In this document: one piece after another, positions 1-9,098 of the stretch | How positions within the stretch are numbered: the first letter of the stretch is position 1 | Layout of the letters: every line of letters starts with the position of its first letter | From: Clostridioides difficile | GTDB lineage: Bacteria; Bacillota; Clostridia; Peptostreptococcales; Peptostreptococcaceae | Reading direction: 5' to 3' | NCBI GenBank assembly: GCA_012955965.1 | Contig: JABBZI010000015.1 | Span: 30,893 to 94,892, forward strand | Length of the DNA: 64,000 nucleotides | Program-made: the position numbers and the translations under genes | Notes under the pieces: model-generated | Databases searched by the model: none | The model's input: only the letters and a program-made list of their open reading frames with translations | Told to the model about the DNA's origin: nothing

Positions 1-1
1 A

Positions 2-1264
2 AGAAAGTTTAAAAGAGACTATATAATACTAGAAGCTAAAGACATAAACTTTAGATACAAAGAACGAGTACTGCCAAAAGCTTTTGCAAAAGTTGAAGTA
101 AATGATGAAAAAGCAATTATTGCATTATATGTAGAAAATCTAAAATATGTTAAAGATGGGTATAAAGCAGTGGCAATAAAAGGTGACCATGGATTAATAG
201 ACTTAGGAAATATAATTTTAAATGAACAAGGGAGAGGTGAATTTGTCTTAGACTTAGAAGATTATGATGATGAAATAAAAGGTATTGCATTGTTGTATGG
301 GAGAAACATACCTTTAATTGGATTTAAGGGAAATAAGATTGAAAATTATGAGGACATATTATTTCAAGAGATAGAAGATGAAGAAGAGTATGAAGAATTG
401 GAAGACGATGAAGAATATGAAGAGTTAGATGCTGAGGAGGAAAGTGATAGAGAAGAAGAAAACGACAATGAAGAAGAGTATATTATAGAAGAATATGATG
501 AAGATGAGTACGAAGATTATTGGGAAGATGATGAATCCGTTGAGGATGTAGAGTTAAAAGCAAGAACGGACATAGAAGATTCTAGTGACGAGGAAATAGA
601 AGAATTTAATAACTATAAGGAAATAGAAAATTATAATAAGGTTAAAGCACAAGAAGAATATAGAGATATGGAATATGATGAGGAATATGACGAAGATGAT
701 GAAGAAGATTTTGAAATAAATAGAGAAGAAGAATCTACTATTACTTCAAAAACTACTAAATCAAAGAAATCTCAGAAAGAACAAAATAATATTGAAAAAA
801 TAAAAAGAGCCAATGGAGTAAGTCAAGGAGATAGTGGAAATAAACAAGCTGGAACATTACTTATGCCTAGACAAATAAAGAAAGGTTTGAAACTATTCAG
901 AGAGGTAAAACCTTTTACAACAGATTATATAGATAAGACAAGATGGTGGAAAATAGAGATAAACCCTACAACTTTATGTGGATATACAATGCCTCATTTA
1001 GGATATTTAAATGTGTTGAATTATACTATGTATAGTGATGCAGTATTGAATTCATATAAATATAGACATTACTTATTTGGAGTTCAATATGATGAGTATA
1101 ATAAAAGAAAACATTATATTTATGCCATCCCAGGAAATAGAAGTGAACAACCAGATAATGGAAGTACAGGATTTTTAAGATATCAAGCTTGTGATAATAG
1201 AACAAATAGTTTAGGATATTGGTTATGTTTTATAGATTCTAGACAAAGAAATATAGTTAGATAG
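2..1264 (+). CDS. Acidic protein of unknown function, 5' end outside window
   Basis: This frame is open from the window edge to TAG at 1262-1264 (420 residues visible), so the N-terminus is missing. An internal GTG at 170 has no ribosome binding site, and coding sequence continues upstream of it. Three parts can be seen: a folded-looking N-terminal part (about 1-115), a highly acidic Glu/Asp/Tyr stretch with near-repeats of an EEYEEL unit (about 117-245), and a C-terminal domain (about 295-420) rich in Tyr, Trp and Asn. A Lys/Ser/Thr/Gln linker precedes the last domain. I do not recognise the family and give no function. Such acidic linkers occur in spore-layer and surface proteins, but that is only a guess. 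Confidence 0.75.
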   Translation, partial: RKFKRDYIILEAKDINFRYKERVLPKAFAKVEVNDEKAIIALYVENLKYVKDGYKAVAIKGDHGLIDLGNIILNEQGRGEFVLDLEDYDDEIKGIALLYGRNIPLIGFKGNKIENYEDILFQEIEDEEEYEELEDDEEYEELDAEEESDREEENDNEEEYIIEEYDEDEYEDYWEDDESVEDVELKARTDIEDSSDEEIEEFNNYKEIENYNKVKAQEEYRDMEYDEEYDEDDEEDFEINREEESTITSKTTKSKKSQKEQNNIEKIKRANGVSQGDSGNKQAGTLLMPRQIKKGLKLFREVKPFTTDYIDKTRWWKIEINPTTLCGYTMPHLGYLNVLNYTMYSDAVLNSYKYRHYLFGVQYDEYNKRKHYIYAIPGNRSEQPDNGSTGFLRYQACDNRTNSLGYWLCFIDSRQRNIVR

Positions 1265-1414
1265 AAATAATAAAAATGCAAGAATTTAGCTCCAACTTTC
1301 ATTTTACTAAAATAAATTAACGAAAGTAATATAAAAACTTAAAAACTATTGATAATATTTAAATATTACACTACAATATATGTTGAAATACCTATTATAT
1401 TATGGAGGAAGATT

Positions 1415-2530
1415 ATGATAAACGAGCAAAGAATTTTAAACGAGTTCCTTGAATTAATACAGATAGACAGTTTATCTTTAAAAGAGGGGAATGTTGCTAA
1501 AGTATTAGTTAAAAAATTAGAAGAAATAGGTTGTTCAGTTGTAGTAGATAATGCTGGTGAGAGAACAAATGGAGAAACTGGCAATATAATAGCTACATTA
1601 AAGGGAAACAAGGAAGGTAATAAAATATTATTTAGTTCACATATGGACACAGTAACTCCAGGTATAGGGGTAAAACCTATAGTGGATGAAGCAAATGGAA
1701 TAATAAAAAGTGATGGTACTACAATATTAGGTTCTGATGATAAAGCAGGTATAGCAGCTATATTAGAAGGTTTAAGATATATAAAAGAAAATAACATAGA
1801 ACATACTGATATACAAGTTGTGTTCTCTATATGTGAAGAATGTGGATTAGTTGGGGCTAAAAATTTAGACTATGGAAAAATAGATTCTAAATATGCTTTT
1901 GTATTAGATAGTGGAGGTTCTCCTGGAGAAATAATAGTAAAAGCTCCTGCACAAGATGTAATAAATGTTAAGATATTAGGAAAGACTGCTCATGCAGGTC
2001 TTGAGCCTGAAGCTGGTATAAGTGCTATAATGGTAGCAGCTAGAGCAATAGAAAATATGAGTTTACTTAGAATAGATGAAGAAACAACTGCTAACATAGG
2101 AATTATAAATGGTGGAACAGCTACAAATATAGTAACAGGTGAAGTTAATATAGTTGCAGAAGCTAGAAGTTTAAAAGAAGATAAATTGGATGTTCAAACT
2201 AAACATATGGTAGATACTTTTGAAAAAGCTGCCAAAGATTTTGGAGCTCAAATTGAGATAGATGTAAACAGAGCATATACTCCAATAGATGTTAGTGAGG
2301 ATTCTGAAATAATAAAACTTGCAAAGAAAGCTTTTTCAAACTTAGGTATAGAAGGTCATACTGAATCTACAGGAGGAGGTAGTGATACAAATATATTAAG
2401 TAAAAATGGTATTGAAGCCATAACTTTAGGGATAGGTATGAAGAATGCTCATACATTAAGTGAACATATAGCTATAAAAGACTTATATGATTCTGCTAAA
2501 ATGGTAGTAGAGATAATAAAAGAAGCATAA
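1415..2530 (+). CDS. M20-family metallopeptidase, peptidase T-like
   Basis: Predicted cytosolic zinc aminopeptidase of the M20 family, acting on small peptides. The zinc-ligand motifs are in order: SSHMDTV with His76 and Asp78, GSDDKAG near residue 108, and the CEECGLVG glutamate pair near 141; a late HTLSEH supplies the last histidine. At 371 residues it has the usual length for PepT-like proteins. I chose ATG 1415 because a strong GGAGGAAG site lies just upstream; a longer frame from 1349 has no ribosome binding site. It stands alone and ends at a strong hairpin terminator. Tripeptidase versus a wider di/tripeptidase role cannot be settled from sequence. Confidence 0.88.
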   Translation: MINEQRILNEFLELIQIDSLSLKEGNVAKVLVKKLEEIGCSVVVDNAGERTNGETGNIIATLKGNKEGNKILFSSHMDTVTPGIGVKPIVDEANGIIKSDGTTILGSDDKAGIAAILEGLRYIKENNIEHTDIQVVFSICEECGLVGAKNLDYGKIDSKYAFVLDSGGSPGEIIVKAPAQDVINVKILGKTAHAGLEPEAGISAIMVAARAIENMSLLRIDEETTANIGIINGGTATNIVTGEVNIVAEARSLKEDKLDVQTKHMVDTFEKAAKDFGAQIEIDVNRAYTPIDVSEDSEIIKLAKKAFSNLGIEGHTESTGGGSDTNILSKNGIEAITLGIGMKNAHTLSEHIAIKDLYDSAKMVVEIIKEA

Positions 2531-2557
2531 ATTTAAATAATAGTGTATAATATATAT

Positions 2558-2586
2558 ATCGCCTAGCTTAAGCTAGGTGATTTTTC
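2558..2586 (+). terminator. Rho-independent terminator after the M20 peptidase
   Basis: A 10-bp stem (ATCGCCTAGC with GCTAGGTGAT, one G-T pair) has a 4-base TTAA loop and is followed by TTTTTC. It closes the single-gene peptidase unit. Confidence 0.85.
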
Positions 2587-2712
2587 ATTTTATAGAAGAT
2601 TGATAATCTTTATTGAAAGTAAAGAGTATACATTTGCATATAATAGTAGGTTTAATTTATGTACAGATGTGTGTTTTTGATATAATAAGTTGTTTTATAA
2701 GGAGGAGTAAAA

Positions 2713-3609
2713 ATGGAAACAAGGTATGATGAAGCAAATAAAATAACAATACAATCAATACTTTGGAATATAGCATTAACAATAATTAAGATGATAGCTG
2801 GGATTATTGGTAATTCTAGTGCAATGATTGCAGATGGATTACATTCAGCATCAGATATCATAAGTTCGATAGGAGTACTAATAGGTAACTATGTATCCTC
2901 TAGACCCGGAGATAGAGAACATAATTATGGGCATGAGAAAGCAGAGACATTGGTATCATTCGTATTATCAATATTACTTATATTTGTTTCTATAACAATA
3001 GGTATAGAGGCAATTAAATCTTTATTTAACTTAGATGCACTACATGTTCCATCAATATTACCATTAGTAGTATCAGTTATTTCAATCTTGATAAAAGAGT
3101 ATCAATATAGAATAACGATAAAAGTTGCTAAAAAGATAAATTCTCCAGCTTTAAAAGCTGATGCTTGGCATCATAGGTCAGATGCATTATCTTCAGTAGC
3201 TGCCTTTATAGGAATAGGAGGTTCTATTTTAGGGTTTAAACCTTTAGACCCAATTGCATCAGTTGTAGTGGCTATATTTGTAGCTAAGGTAGGAATCAAT
3301 ATACTTATAAGTTCTGTTAATGAATTGATGGATGTTTCAGTTGATGAAGAAGAAATAAAAGAATTAAATTATATCGTAGCAGATACAGAAGGTGTTAAGA
3401 ATCTAGGAGATATAAAGACTAGAAAACATGGAGCTATGGCGTATGTGGATTTGACTATATGTGTCGATGAAAACTTGACAGTTAAGCAAGGTCACGATAT
3501 TGCTACTAAACTGGAAAAACATATAATAAAACATATGGAATTTGTAAAAGGAATAACGGTTCACGTTGAACCATGTACTAATTGTCAAGGAAATAAGTGT
3601 AATAAATAA
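2713..3609 (+). CDS. Cation diffusion facilitator (CDF) family metal exporter
   Basis: A 298-residue membrane antiporter predicted to expel divalent metal, probably Zn2+ or Co2+, in exchange for protons. Several hydrophobic helices cover about residues 10-215, followed by a cytoplasmic domain. The metal site is visible as HSASD in the second helix and HHRSD in the fifth; the HxxxD/HxxxD pair is typical of zinc-type CDF members, whereas manganese types carry DxxxD. The protein ends in a short Cys-rich tail (CTNCQGNKC) that could bind metal. The start has a clear AAGGAGGAG site. It appears monocistronic or loosely linked to the next gene (69 bp gap). Confidence 0.92.
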   Translation: METRYDEANKITIQSILWNIALTIIKMIAGIIGNSSAMIADGLHSASDIISSIGVLIGNYVSSRPGDREHNYGHEKAETLVSFVLSILLIFVSITIGIEAIKSLFNLDALHVPSILPLVVSVISILIKEYQYRITIKVAKKINSPALKADAWHHRSDALSSVAAFIGIGGSILGFKPLDPIASVVVAIFVAKVGINILISSVNELMDVSVDEEEIKELNYIVADTEGVKNLGDIKTRKHGAMAYVDLTICVDENLTVKQGHDIATKLEKHIIKHMEFVKGITVHVEPCTNCQGNKCNK

Positions 3610-3678
3610 TTAAACCTTAAAAAAAAGTGTAAAAAGTTATATAATTGTTTTATGATTATAAACTCTAGGGGTGGTTAA

Positions 3679-4473
3679 ATGAGTAAGAAAAGAAAACTAA
3701 AGAAAAAAGCTGCGATATTAATAGGAGTAGTTGTTTTCTTTATAATATACTTTATATCCTTCAAAATAGGCTTGAATATGGAAAAGGATAAAAGTGAAGT
3801 TCCAAAGAAGGTAGAAACAGAAGAAGATACTAGGTCTTTAATGACTCAAATAAAAGAGAAGAAGAAGATTTATATATCAGACAAGAATATAGAAAACATA
3901 AAAATTGAAGAAGATATGTGGGATGAGATAAAGTTCTTTTTCTCAGACTTTAAGAAGGTAAGAAATACTGCATCTTCTTATGAGGCAGTTTATGAAGGAT
4001 ATTCTGATGATGGTGTTAAGTTTTCTACAGACCTTAATTTCTTTAGAGTATATACTGTAAACAAGGAAGAATATTATAAAGTTCCAGTTGATTCTAAGAA
4101 TGCCTTTAAGAAGCTTTTAGATGAAAGTATATACACTTCGTTTGACCTTTTAAGTCACTATAAAGATTGGAAAGAAGTGACTATAGCTCATGGAAAAGAA
4201 ATTAAAAAAGTTCATAGATGGAAGTTTGATGATTTAGCACATAAGATGATTTCAAAGAGGGTTGTAGGGAAAGTTCAGCCTGAGAAAAGTAAGGAAAGAA
4301 GTGAATATAACTTTACTATAAATATAAAAGGTGATAATTTTGCTGTAAAAGTTGAAACAATGGGAAAAGATTATGTGAAAGTCACTTCTAAGAAAACTGT
4401 ATCTTACTATGAGGTTCATACAAGTTTGTTTGATTATCTTAAAAATGAGATATTCGAAATTGGAAAGAAATAG
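3679..4473 (+). CDS. Membrane-anchored protein of unknown function
   Basis: A 264-residue protein with a very basic N-terminus (KKRKLKKK) and one hydrophobic helix at about residues 11-29, then a soluble lysine-rich region. The topology suggests a single-pass protein with its body outside the membrane. I recognise no catalytic motif or family. The ribosome binding site is AGGGGTGG before ATG 3679. It converges on murC, and the two share a hairpin terminator. Function unknown. Confidence 0.8.
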   Translation: MSKKRKLKKKAAILIGVVVFFIIYFISFKIGLNMEKDKSEVPKKVETEEDTRSLMTQIKEKKKIYISDKNIENIKIEEDMWDEIKFFFSDFKKVRNTASSYEAVYEGYSDDGVKFSTDLNFFRVYTVNKEEYYKVPVDSKNAFKKLLDESIYTSFDLLSHYKDWKEVTIAHGKEIKKVHRWKFDDLAHKMISKRVVGKVQPEKSKERSEYNFTINIKGDNFAVKVETMGKDYVKVTSKKTVSYYEVHTSLFDYLKNEIFEIGKK

Positions 4474-4484
4474 AATTTTAAGAA

Positions 4485-4522
4485 GGCTATCAAATTAGAG
4501 ATTTGATAGCCTAAATTATTTT
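4485..4522. terminator. Shared terminator between convergent genes
   Basis: A perfect 11-bp stem (GGCTATCAAAT with ATTTGATAGCC) with a 5-base loop lies between the end of the unknown membrane protein and the end of murC. The T-rich run is on the + side; the other side is only moderately T-rich when read on the minus strand, so it probably works best for the + gene. Confidence 0.85.
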
Positions 4523-4529
4523 TTATATA

Positions 4530-5882
4530 TTATTTTTCAATCAATAAGTCTGCAACTTTATAAATCGGACCAGCACCAGCAGTTATTACTAAATCATTAT
4601 CATTAACATTTTCACGTAAATATTTCACTATATCTTCAAATTCTTTTATGTAGATAGCATCTACATTGTTTTGATATAACTTTTCGACTAAGTCTTTAGA
4701 ATGTATATCTCCTGGGTCTTTCTCCCTAGCAGCATATATATCTGTTATTATAACTTTATCAGCAGCATAGAATGCTTCTGAGAATTCACCTAAAAGAGAT
4801 TTTGTTCTAGTATAAGTATGTGGCTGGAAGATACACCATAAAGTAGATTTTTTTAATTTTTTAGCAGCAGCTAAAGTAGCTTTTAATTCAGTTGGATGAT
4901 GTGCATAATCATCTATTACTAAAGCATTCTTATAATATCCTTTGGTTTCAAATCTTCTTCCTACACCTTTATAAATTTTTATATTTTTTCTTATAGTCTC
5001 TAAATCAATACCAGAAACAAGAGCTGCCATTATAGCAGAAGATGCATTGTATATGTTATGAAGACCATATACAGAAAGTTCAAATTCTCCTAAGTCTTTT
5101 CCTTGATATTCTATTCTAAATATTCCATGACCACCATTGTCAAAGTGAATATCTTTTATTACAGCATCATTATCAGAGTCTCTACCATATTTTATAATAG
5201 TAGCTTTAACATCGTATAATATGTCATCAACATTTTCATCATCACCATTTATTATGAAATAGCCATCTGGAGGTAATAGCTTACCAAATTTGTTAAAAGA
5301 AGCCTTAATTTCATCTATACCAGAGAAATAATCAAGATGGTCTTCCTCAACATTTAAGACTATAGATATTTTAGGGTTAAAATTAAGGAAGCTATCTACA
5401 TATTCACATGCTTCAGTTATAAAATGGTCAGAATTACCTATCTTAACATTACCACCTATCATACTTAAGTTACCACCAACTAATATAGTTGGGTCTAAAT
5501 CTGCATATTCAAAGATTGTAGATAGCATAGATGTTGTAGAAGTCTTTCCATGTGTTCCAGAAACTGCTATAGAGTTCTTATATTCCCTCATGATTTGGCC
5601 TAAAAAAGTAGCTCTGTTCATTACTAATTTATTTTTTTCTTTAGCAGCTATAAGTTCTTCGTTGTCTGGATGAACTGCTGCTGTATAAACAACCATATTT
5701 ACATTATCTGATATATTCTCTTTTTTCTGACCAATATAGATTGTTGCACCCTGGTCTCTAAGTTTGTCTAATAGGTATGATTCGTTTGAATCCGAACCTG
5801 AAACTTGGTAACCTTTATTGATACATATTTCAGCTAATGCACTCATGCTGATACCGCCAATTCCTATAAAGTGTATATTCAT
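4530..5882 (-). CDS. murC: UDP-N-acetylmuramate--L-alanine ligase
   Basis: Adds L-alanine to UDP-MurNAc, the first peptide step of peptidoglycan precursor synthesis in the cytoplasm, using ATP. The 450-residue protein has the glycine-rich nucleotide loop at the N-terminus ([10 protein letters not shown]), the Mur ligase ATP loop SGTHGKTST with GTHGKT at 109-114, and the DDYAHHPTE motif of the C-terminal domain, all in normal order for MurC. On the minus strand AAAGGTGG precedes the ATG. It is the only gene in the window on this strand and is divergent from purR, with a shared 218-bp promoter region. Confidence 0.97.
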   Translation of the reverse strand: MNIHFIGIGGISMSALAEICINKGYQVSGSDSNESYLLDKLRDQGATIYIGQKKENISDNVNMVVYTAAVHPDNEELIAAKEKNKLVMNRATFLGQIMREYKNSIAVSGTHGKTSTTSMLSTIFEYADLDPTILVGGNLSMIGGNVKIGNSDHFITEACEYVDSFLNFNPKISIVLNVEEDHLDYFSGIDEIKASFNKFGKLLPPDGYFIINGDDENVDDILYDVKATIIKYGRDSDNDAVIKDIHFDNGGHGIFRIEYQGKDLGEFELSVYGLHNIYNASSAIMAALVSGIDLETIRKNIKIYKGVGRRFETKGYYKNALVIDDYAHHPTELKATLAAAKKLKKSTLWCIFQPHTYTRTKSLLGEFSEAFYAADKVIITDIYAAREKDPGDIHSKDLVEKLYQNNVDAIYIKEFEDIVKYLRENVNDNDLVITAGAGPIYKVADLLIEK

Positions 5883-5930
5883 AATAAAACCACCTTTCTT
5901 TTTAATTAAGTCCTACAATATGAACTATTT

Positions 5931-6037
5931 TTGTGGTATAATAATATAATGTTCAATATTTTATAATTAATATGCATATAATATTATATGTATTTTATTT
6001 TTGAATATAATAAAACATAAGTAATATTATACCACAA
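5931..6037. promoter_or_regulatory. Facing extended -10 promoters for murC and purR inside an inverted repeat
   Basis: A 13-bp perfect inverted repeat has arms at 5931-5943 and 6025-6037. Each arm contains TGGTATAAT, a consensus extended -10 element. The left arm reads on the + strand toward purR and the right arm reads on the - strand toward murC, so each promoter fires through the other and the predicted 5' ends overlap by about 80 bases. No good -35 hexamer is needed for the extended type and none is obvious. Transcription start sites are inferred. Confidence 0.6.
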
Positions 6038-6100
6038 TAAGAATTGTTATGCATTAGTTAGTTTAACGTTATATAAAGGTACTTGTAGGAGGAAATAGCA

Positions 6101-6979
6101 ATGAAATTTAAAAGAACAGAGAGAATTGGAGCGATAGTTAAAATACTGTCTGATAATCCAAATAAAATATATACATTAAGTTATTTTACAAATCAATTTA
6201 ATGCAGCAAAATCAACAATAAGTGAAGATTTATTAGTTGTAAAAAACGTGTTTGAAAAACTGCATTTAGGTAAAGTTATAACTATCTCAGGAGCAGCAGG
6301 AGGAGTAAAATATATACCTAAAACTTCTATAGCAGAAAATGCAGAGTTCTTAATGGAATTATGTGAGAAAATATGTGACAAGTCTAGAATATTATCTGGT
6401 GGTTTTTTATACTTGATTGATTTAATTTATGACCCTACAATAGCTGCTAAAATAGGAAAGATATTTGCTTCAAATATTGAGTATGTAGATGCAGATTATG
6501 TTGTGACAATGGAGACAAAAGGTATACCTATGGCGCTTATGACTGCAAAAGCTATGAATTTGCCCCTAGTTATAATAAGAAAAGATATAAAAGTATCAGA
6601 AGGACCTACTCTTAGTATGACATATGTGAGTGGAAATAGAAGCTCTAAGGTTGAGAGTATGAGTTTACCAAGAAAAGCCCTTAAGCCAGATAGTAAAGTT
6701 ATAATTATAGATGATTTCATGAGGGGTGGAGGTACTATAAAAGGAATGGTAGACCTTATGAATGAATTTGGTGCAGAAGTTATAGGCACTGGAGTATTCA
6801 TATCTACAACGAACCCTTCAGAAAAGATGGTAAAAGATTATATCTCATTAATTCAGTTGGATGTTGATGGAGATAAAATAGTAGTAGAGCCAAATTTAAA
6901 GACTTTTAAAGATGAATATAGAAATGAAGATTTAGATGAAGAAGATTCGGAATTTGAATTTGAGATAGATGAAGATTAA
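6101..6979 (+). CDS. purR: Pur operon repressor PurR
   Basis: DNA-binding regulator of purine genes that senses PRPP, as in Bacillus. The N-terminal 75 residues form the winged-helix PurR_N domain (FKRTERIGAIV start); the rest is a type I phosphoribosyltransferase fold with the PRPP loop IIIDDFMRGGGT at about 201-212. Length is 292, close to the usual 285, plus an acidic tail rich in Glu and Asp (last ~20 residues). The GGAGGAAAT site sets ATG 6101. It precedes spoVG and glmU, the same order as in Bacillus. No PurBox-like repeat is evident upstream, so autoregulation is uncertain. Confidence 0.95.
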   Translation: MKFKRTERIGAIVKILSDNPNKIYTLSYFTNQFNAAKSTISEDLLVVKNVFEKLHLGKVITISGAAGGVKYIPKTSIAENAEFLMELCEKICDKSRILSGGFLYLIDLIYDPTIAAKIGKIFASNIEYVDADYVVTMETKGIPMALMTAKAMNLPLVIIRKDIKVSEGPTLSMTYVSGNRSSKVESMSLPRKALKPDSKVIIIDDFMRGGGTIKGMVDLMNEFGAEVIGTGVFISTTNPSEKMVKDYISLIQLDVDGDKIVVEPNLKTFKDEYRNEDLDEEDSEFEFEIDED

Positions 6980-7017
6980 TAAAAAAAATATTTAGAAAAA
7001 TATGTAAAAATAAAAAG

Positions 7018-7043
7018 AGGATATCCCTAGTTGTTCATAGAAT
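7018..7043 (+). promoter_or_regulatory. Candidate SigH promoter of spoVG
   Basis: AGGATAT at 7018-7024 and AGAAT at 7039-7043 are separated by 14 bp and lie about 90 bp before the spoVG start. This fits the SigH pattern AGGAWWT...RGAAT. Bacillus spoVG is a classic SigH target, so the match is expected biologically. Confidence 0.7.
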
Positions 7044-7134
7044 TACTTAAAAAACAGTTTATATTAATTTATTCCAGCGATAATAATTTTAATATAAATT
7101 AATTTCTGTCAAAATCAAAGGGGGATATTTTGGT

Positions 7135-7413
7135 ATGAAGATAACTGACGTAAGAGTAAGAAAATTAACAGAAGAAGGTAAGATGAAATGTATAGTTTCA
7201 ATAACTTTCGATAATTTGTTTGTAGTACATGATATAAAAGTTATAGAAGGCCATAATGGCCTATTTATAGCAATGCCTAGCAGAAAAGTAGGCGAAGGAA
7301 ATTTCAGAGATATAGCTCATCCAATAAATGCAGAAATGAGACAAGTTTTAGAAGATGCAGTTTTACAAGCGTATCATGAAGCATTAGTTCAATGGGAAGT
7401 AGCTGCTGAATAA
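7135..7413 (+). CDS. spoVG: Regulator SpoVG
   Basis: A 92-residue nucleic-acid-binding regulator conserved in Firmicutes, linked to sporulation, cell division and surface or virulence traits. It begins [11 protein letters not shown] and carries the family core motif [10 protein letters not shown] near residues 43-52 and the short ALxxF/Y-like tail. The whole protein is of normal length. A strong GGGGGAT site lies 7 bases from ATG 7135. It is preceded by a SigH-type promoter and followed at once by a terminator, so it is probably a one-gene unit expressed at the onset of stationary phase. Confidence 0.96.
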   Translation: MKITDVRVRKLTEEGKMKCIVSITFDNLFVVHDIKVIEGHNGLFIAMPSRKVGEGNFRDIAHPINAEMRQVLEDAVLQAYHEALVQWEVAAE

Positions 7414-7432
7414 TAATAAATATATAAAATGG

Positions 7433-7461
7433 AGAGAGCCCGAACATTTAGGCTCTTTTTA
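7433..7461 (+). terminator. Terminator after spoVG
   Basis: AGAGCC pairs with GGCTCT around a 10-base loop and is followed by five T. It separates spoVG from glmU. Confidence 0.82.
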
Positions 7462-7625
7462 AATGGAGAATTTGTATTAAAATATGTACTTTTTAGTAAA
7501 AAAGTGCTATATTATTAGTGATAATGTATATGTTGTATACAAATTGTCAAATAAATGTATTATAATGTATATTGATTGAGAGAATAATACGAATAAAATT
7601 AAATTAGATTGAATGGAGTGTATCA

Positions 7626-9005
7626 ATGAACTTTAAAGCTATAATCCTTGCCGCAGGTAAAGGAACAAGAATGAAGTCTAAATACCCAAAAGTTATTCAT
7701 AAAGTATGTGGAAAAGAAATGGTTAACCATATTATAGATGTTTCAAAAAAATCAGGTGTAAAAGATACTGTTGTGATTTTGGGACATGAAGCTGAAGTAG
7801 TAAAGGAAAAATTAGCAGAAGAAACTATAATAGCCATGCAAACAGAACAGCTTGGAACAGGACATGCTGTAAAGATGGCTAAAGAATATATTAATGATGA
7901 AGATATAATAGTTGTACTTTGTGGAGATACTCCACTTATAAAGGAAGAGACTTTAAAAAAATTATTTGAATATCATATAGAAAATAAATATCATGCCACA
8001 GTTCTTACAACAAGAGTTGGAAATCCAACCGGTTATGGTAGAATAATAAGAGATAAAAAGGGTGACCTTCTTAGAATAGTAGAACAAAAAGATGCAAATT
8101 CAGAAGAAAAAATGATAAGTGAGATAAACTCAGGAATTTATTGTTTTAATGGTAAGAGTCTTAGAGAAGCATTAGACTTGTTAAATAATAACAATGCACA
8201 AGGCGAATATTATTTAACTGATACTGCTAAAATAATGAGAGACAAAGGTCTTAAAGTTGGTGCATTCGCAGGTTCAACTATTGAAGAGCTTATGGGTGTT
8301 AATTCAAGAGTAGAATTATCAAAAGCAGAAGAGATTATGAGAAGAAGAATAAATGAATCTCATATGGTAAATGGAGTGACTATAATAAACACGAACTCTA
8401 CCTATATAGAATCTGATGTTGAGATAGGTAATGATACTATAATATATCCAGGCGTTATGTTACAAGGGAAAACAAAGATAGGTTCGGATTGTATAATTGG
8501 AACAAATTCATCTATAACAAATTCAGAAATAGGTGATGGTACAGAAGTAAAAAATTCAACTATAATTGATAGTAAAGTTGGAGAAAATACTACTATTGGA
8601 CCATATGCATATCTAAGACCGAAAAGTAACTTAGGAAACAATGTAAAAATAGGTGATTTTGTTGAAGTAAAAAATGCTATTATAGAAGATGGTTCAAAGG
8701 CTTCTCATCTTTCTTACATAGGCGACGCACATGTTGGTAAAAATGTAAATATTGGATGTGGAGTTGTCTTTGTAAACTATGATGGTAAAAATAAATTTAA
8801 ATCAGTAGTAAAAGATAACGCATTTATAGGTTCAAATTCTAACCTAGTTGCACCAGTAGTTGTAGAAGAAAAAGGGTATATAGCAACTGGTTCAACAATA
8901 ACACATGATGTTCCAGATGGAGCTTTGGCAATAGCTAGAGAAAGACAAGTTATTAAAGAAGGCTGGGTAGAAAAGAAGAACCAAAAAGATGCAGAAGGTA
9001 AGTAA
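7626..9005 (+). CDS. glmU: Bifunctional GlmU: glucosamine-1-P acetyltransferase / GlcNAc-1-P uridylyltransferase
   Basis: Makes UDP-GlcNAc from glucosamine-1-phosphate in two steps, feeding peptidoglycan and wall polymers. The N-terminal nucleotidyltransferase domain starts with LAAGKGTRM at 8-16; the C-terminal half (about 250-430) is a left-handed beta helix of hexapeptide repeats, followed by the YDGKNKFKSV motif of the acetyltransferase site. Length 459 is normal. A TATAAT at 7561-7566 without a good -35 may be its promoter. It lies just upstream of prs, as in Bacillus. Confidence 0.97.
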   Translation: MNFKAIILAAGKGTRMKSKYPKVIHKVCGKEMVNHIIDVSKKSGVKDTVVILGHEAEVVKEKLAEETIIAMQTEQLGTGHAVKMAKEYINDEDIIVVLCGDTPLIKEETLKKLFEYHIENKYHATVLTTRVGNPTGYGRIIRDKKGDLLRIVEQKDANSEEKMISEINSGIYCFNGKSLREALDLLNNNNAQGEYYLTDTAKIMRDKGLKVGAFAGSTIEELMGVNSRVELSKAEEIMRRRINESHMVNGVTIINTNSTYIESDVEIGNDTIIYPGVMLQGKTKIGSDCIIGTNSSITNSEIGDGTEVKNSTIIDSKVGENTTIGPYAYLRPKSNLGNNVKIGDFVEVKNAIIEDGSKASHLSYIGDAHVGKNVNIGCGVVFVNYDGKNKFKSVVKDNAFIGSNSNLVAPVVVEEKGYIATGSTITHDVPDGALAIARERQVIKEGWVEKKNQKDAEGK

Positions 9006-9098
9006 TCATTAGTTTATTATTTTGGCTAATAAATTTAGCTCGAAATTATTATAAATTATATTCGTTAAGATTTTAAAATTTTCAGGAGGGTTACATAA

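Noticed and set aside
1273..1305. Possible terminator after the first gene (AAAATG/CATTTT)
   Set aside because: Stem is short with a mismatch and no T run.
4530..5882. murC on the opposite strand as a sign of insertion or inversion
   Set aside because: Composition matches the neighbours, there are no flanking repeats, and it has a shared promoter region and terminator.
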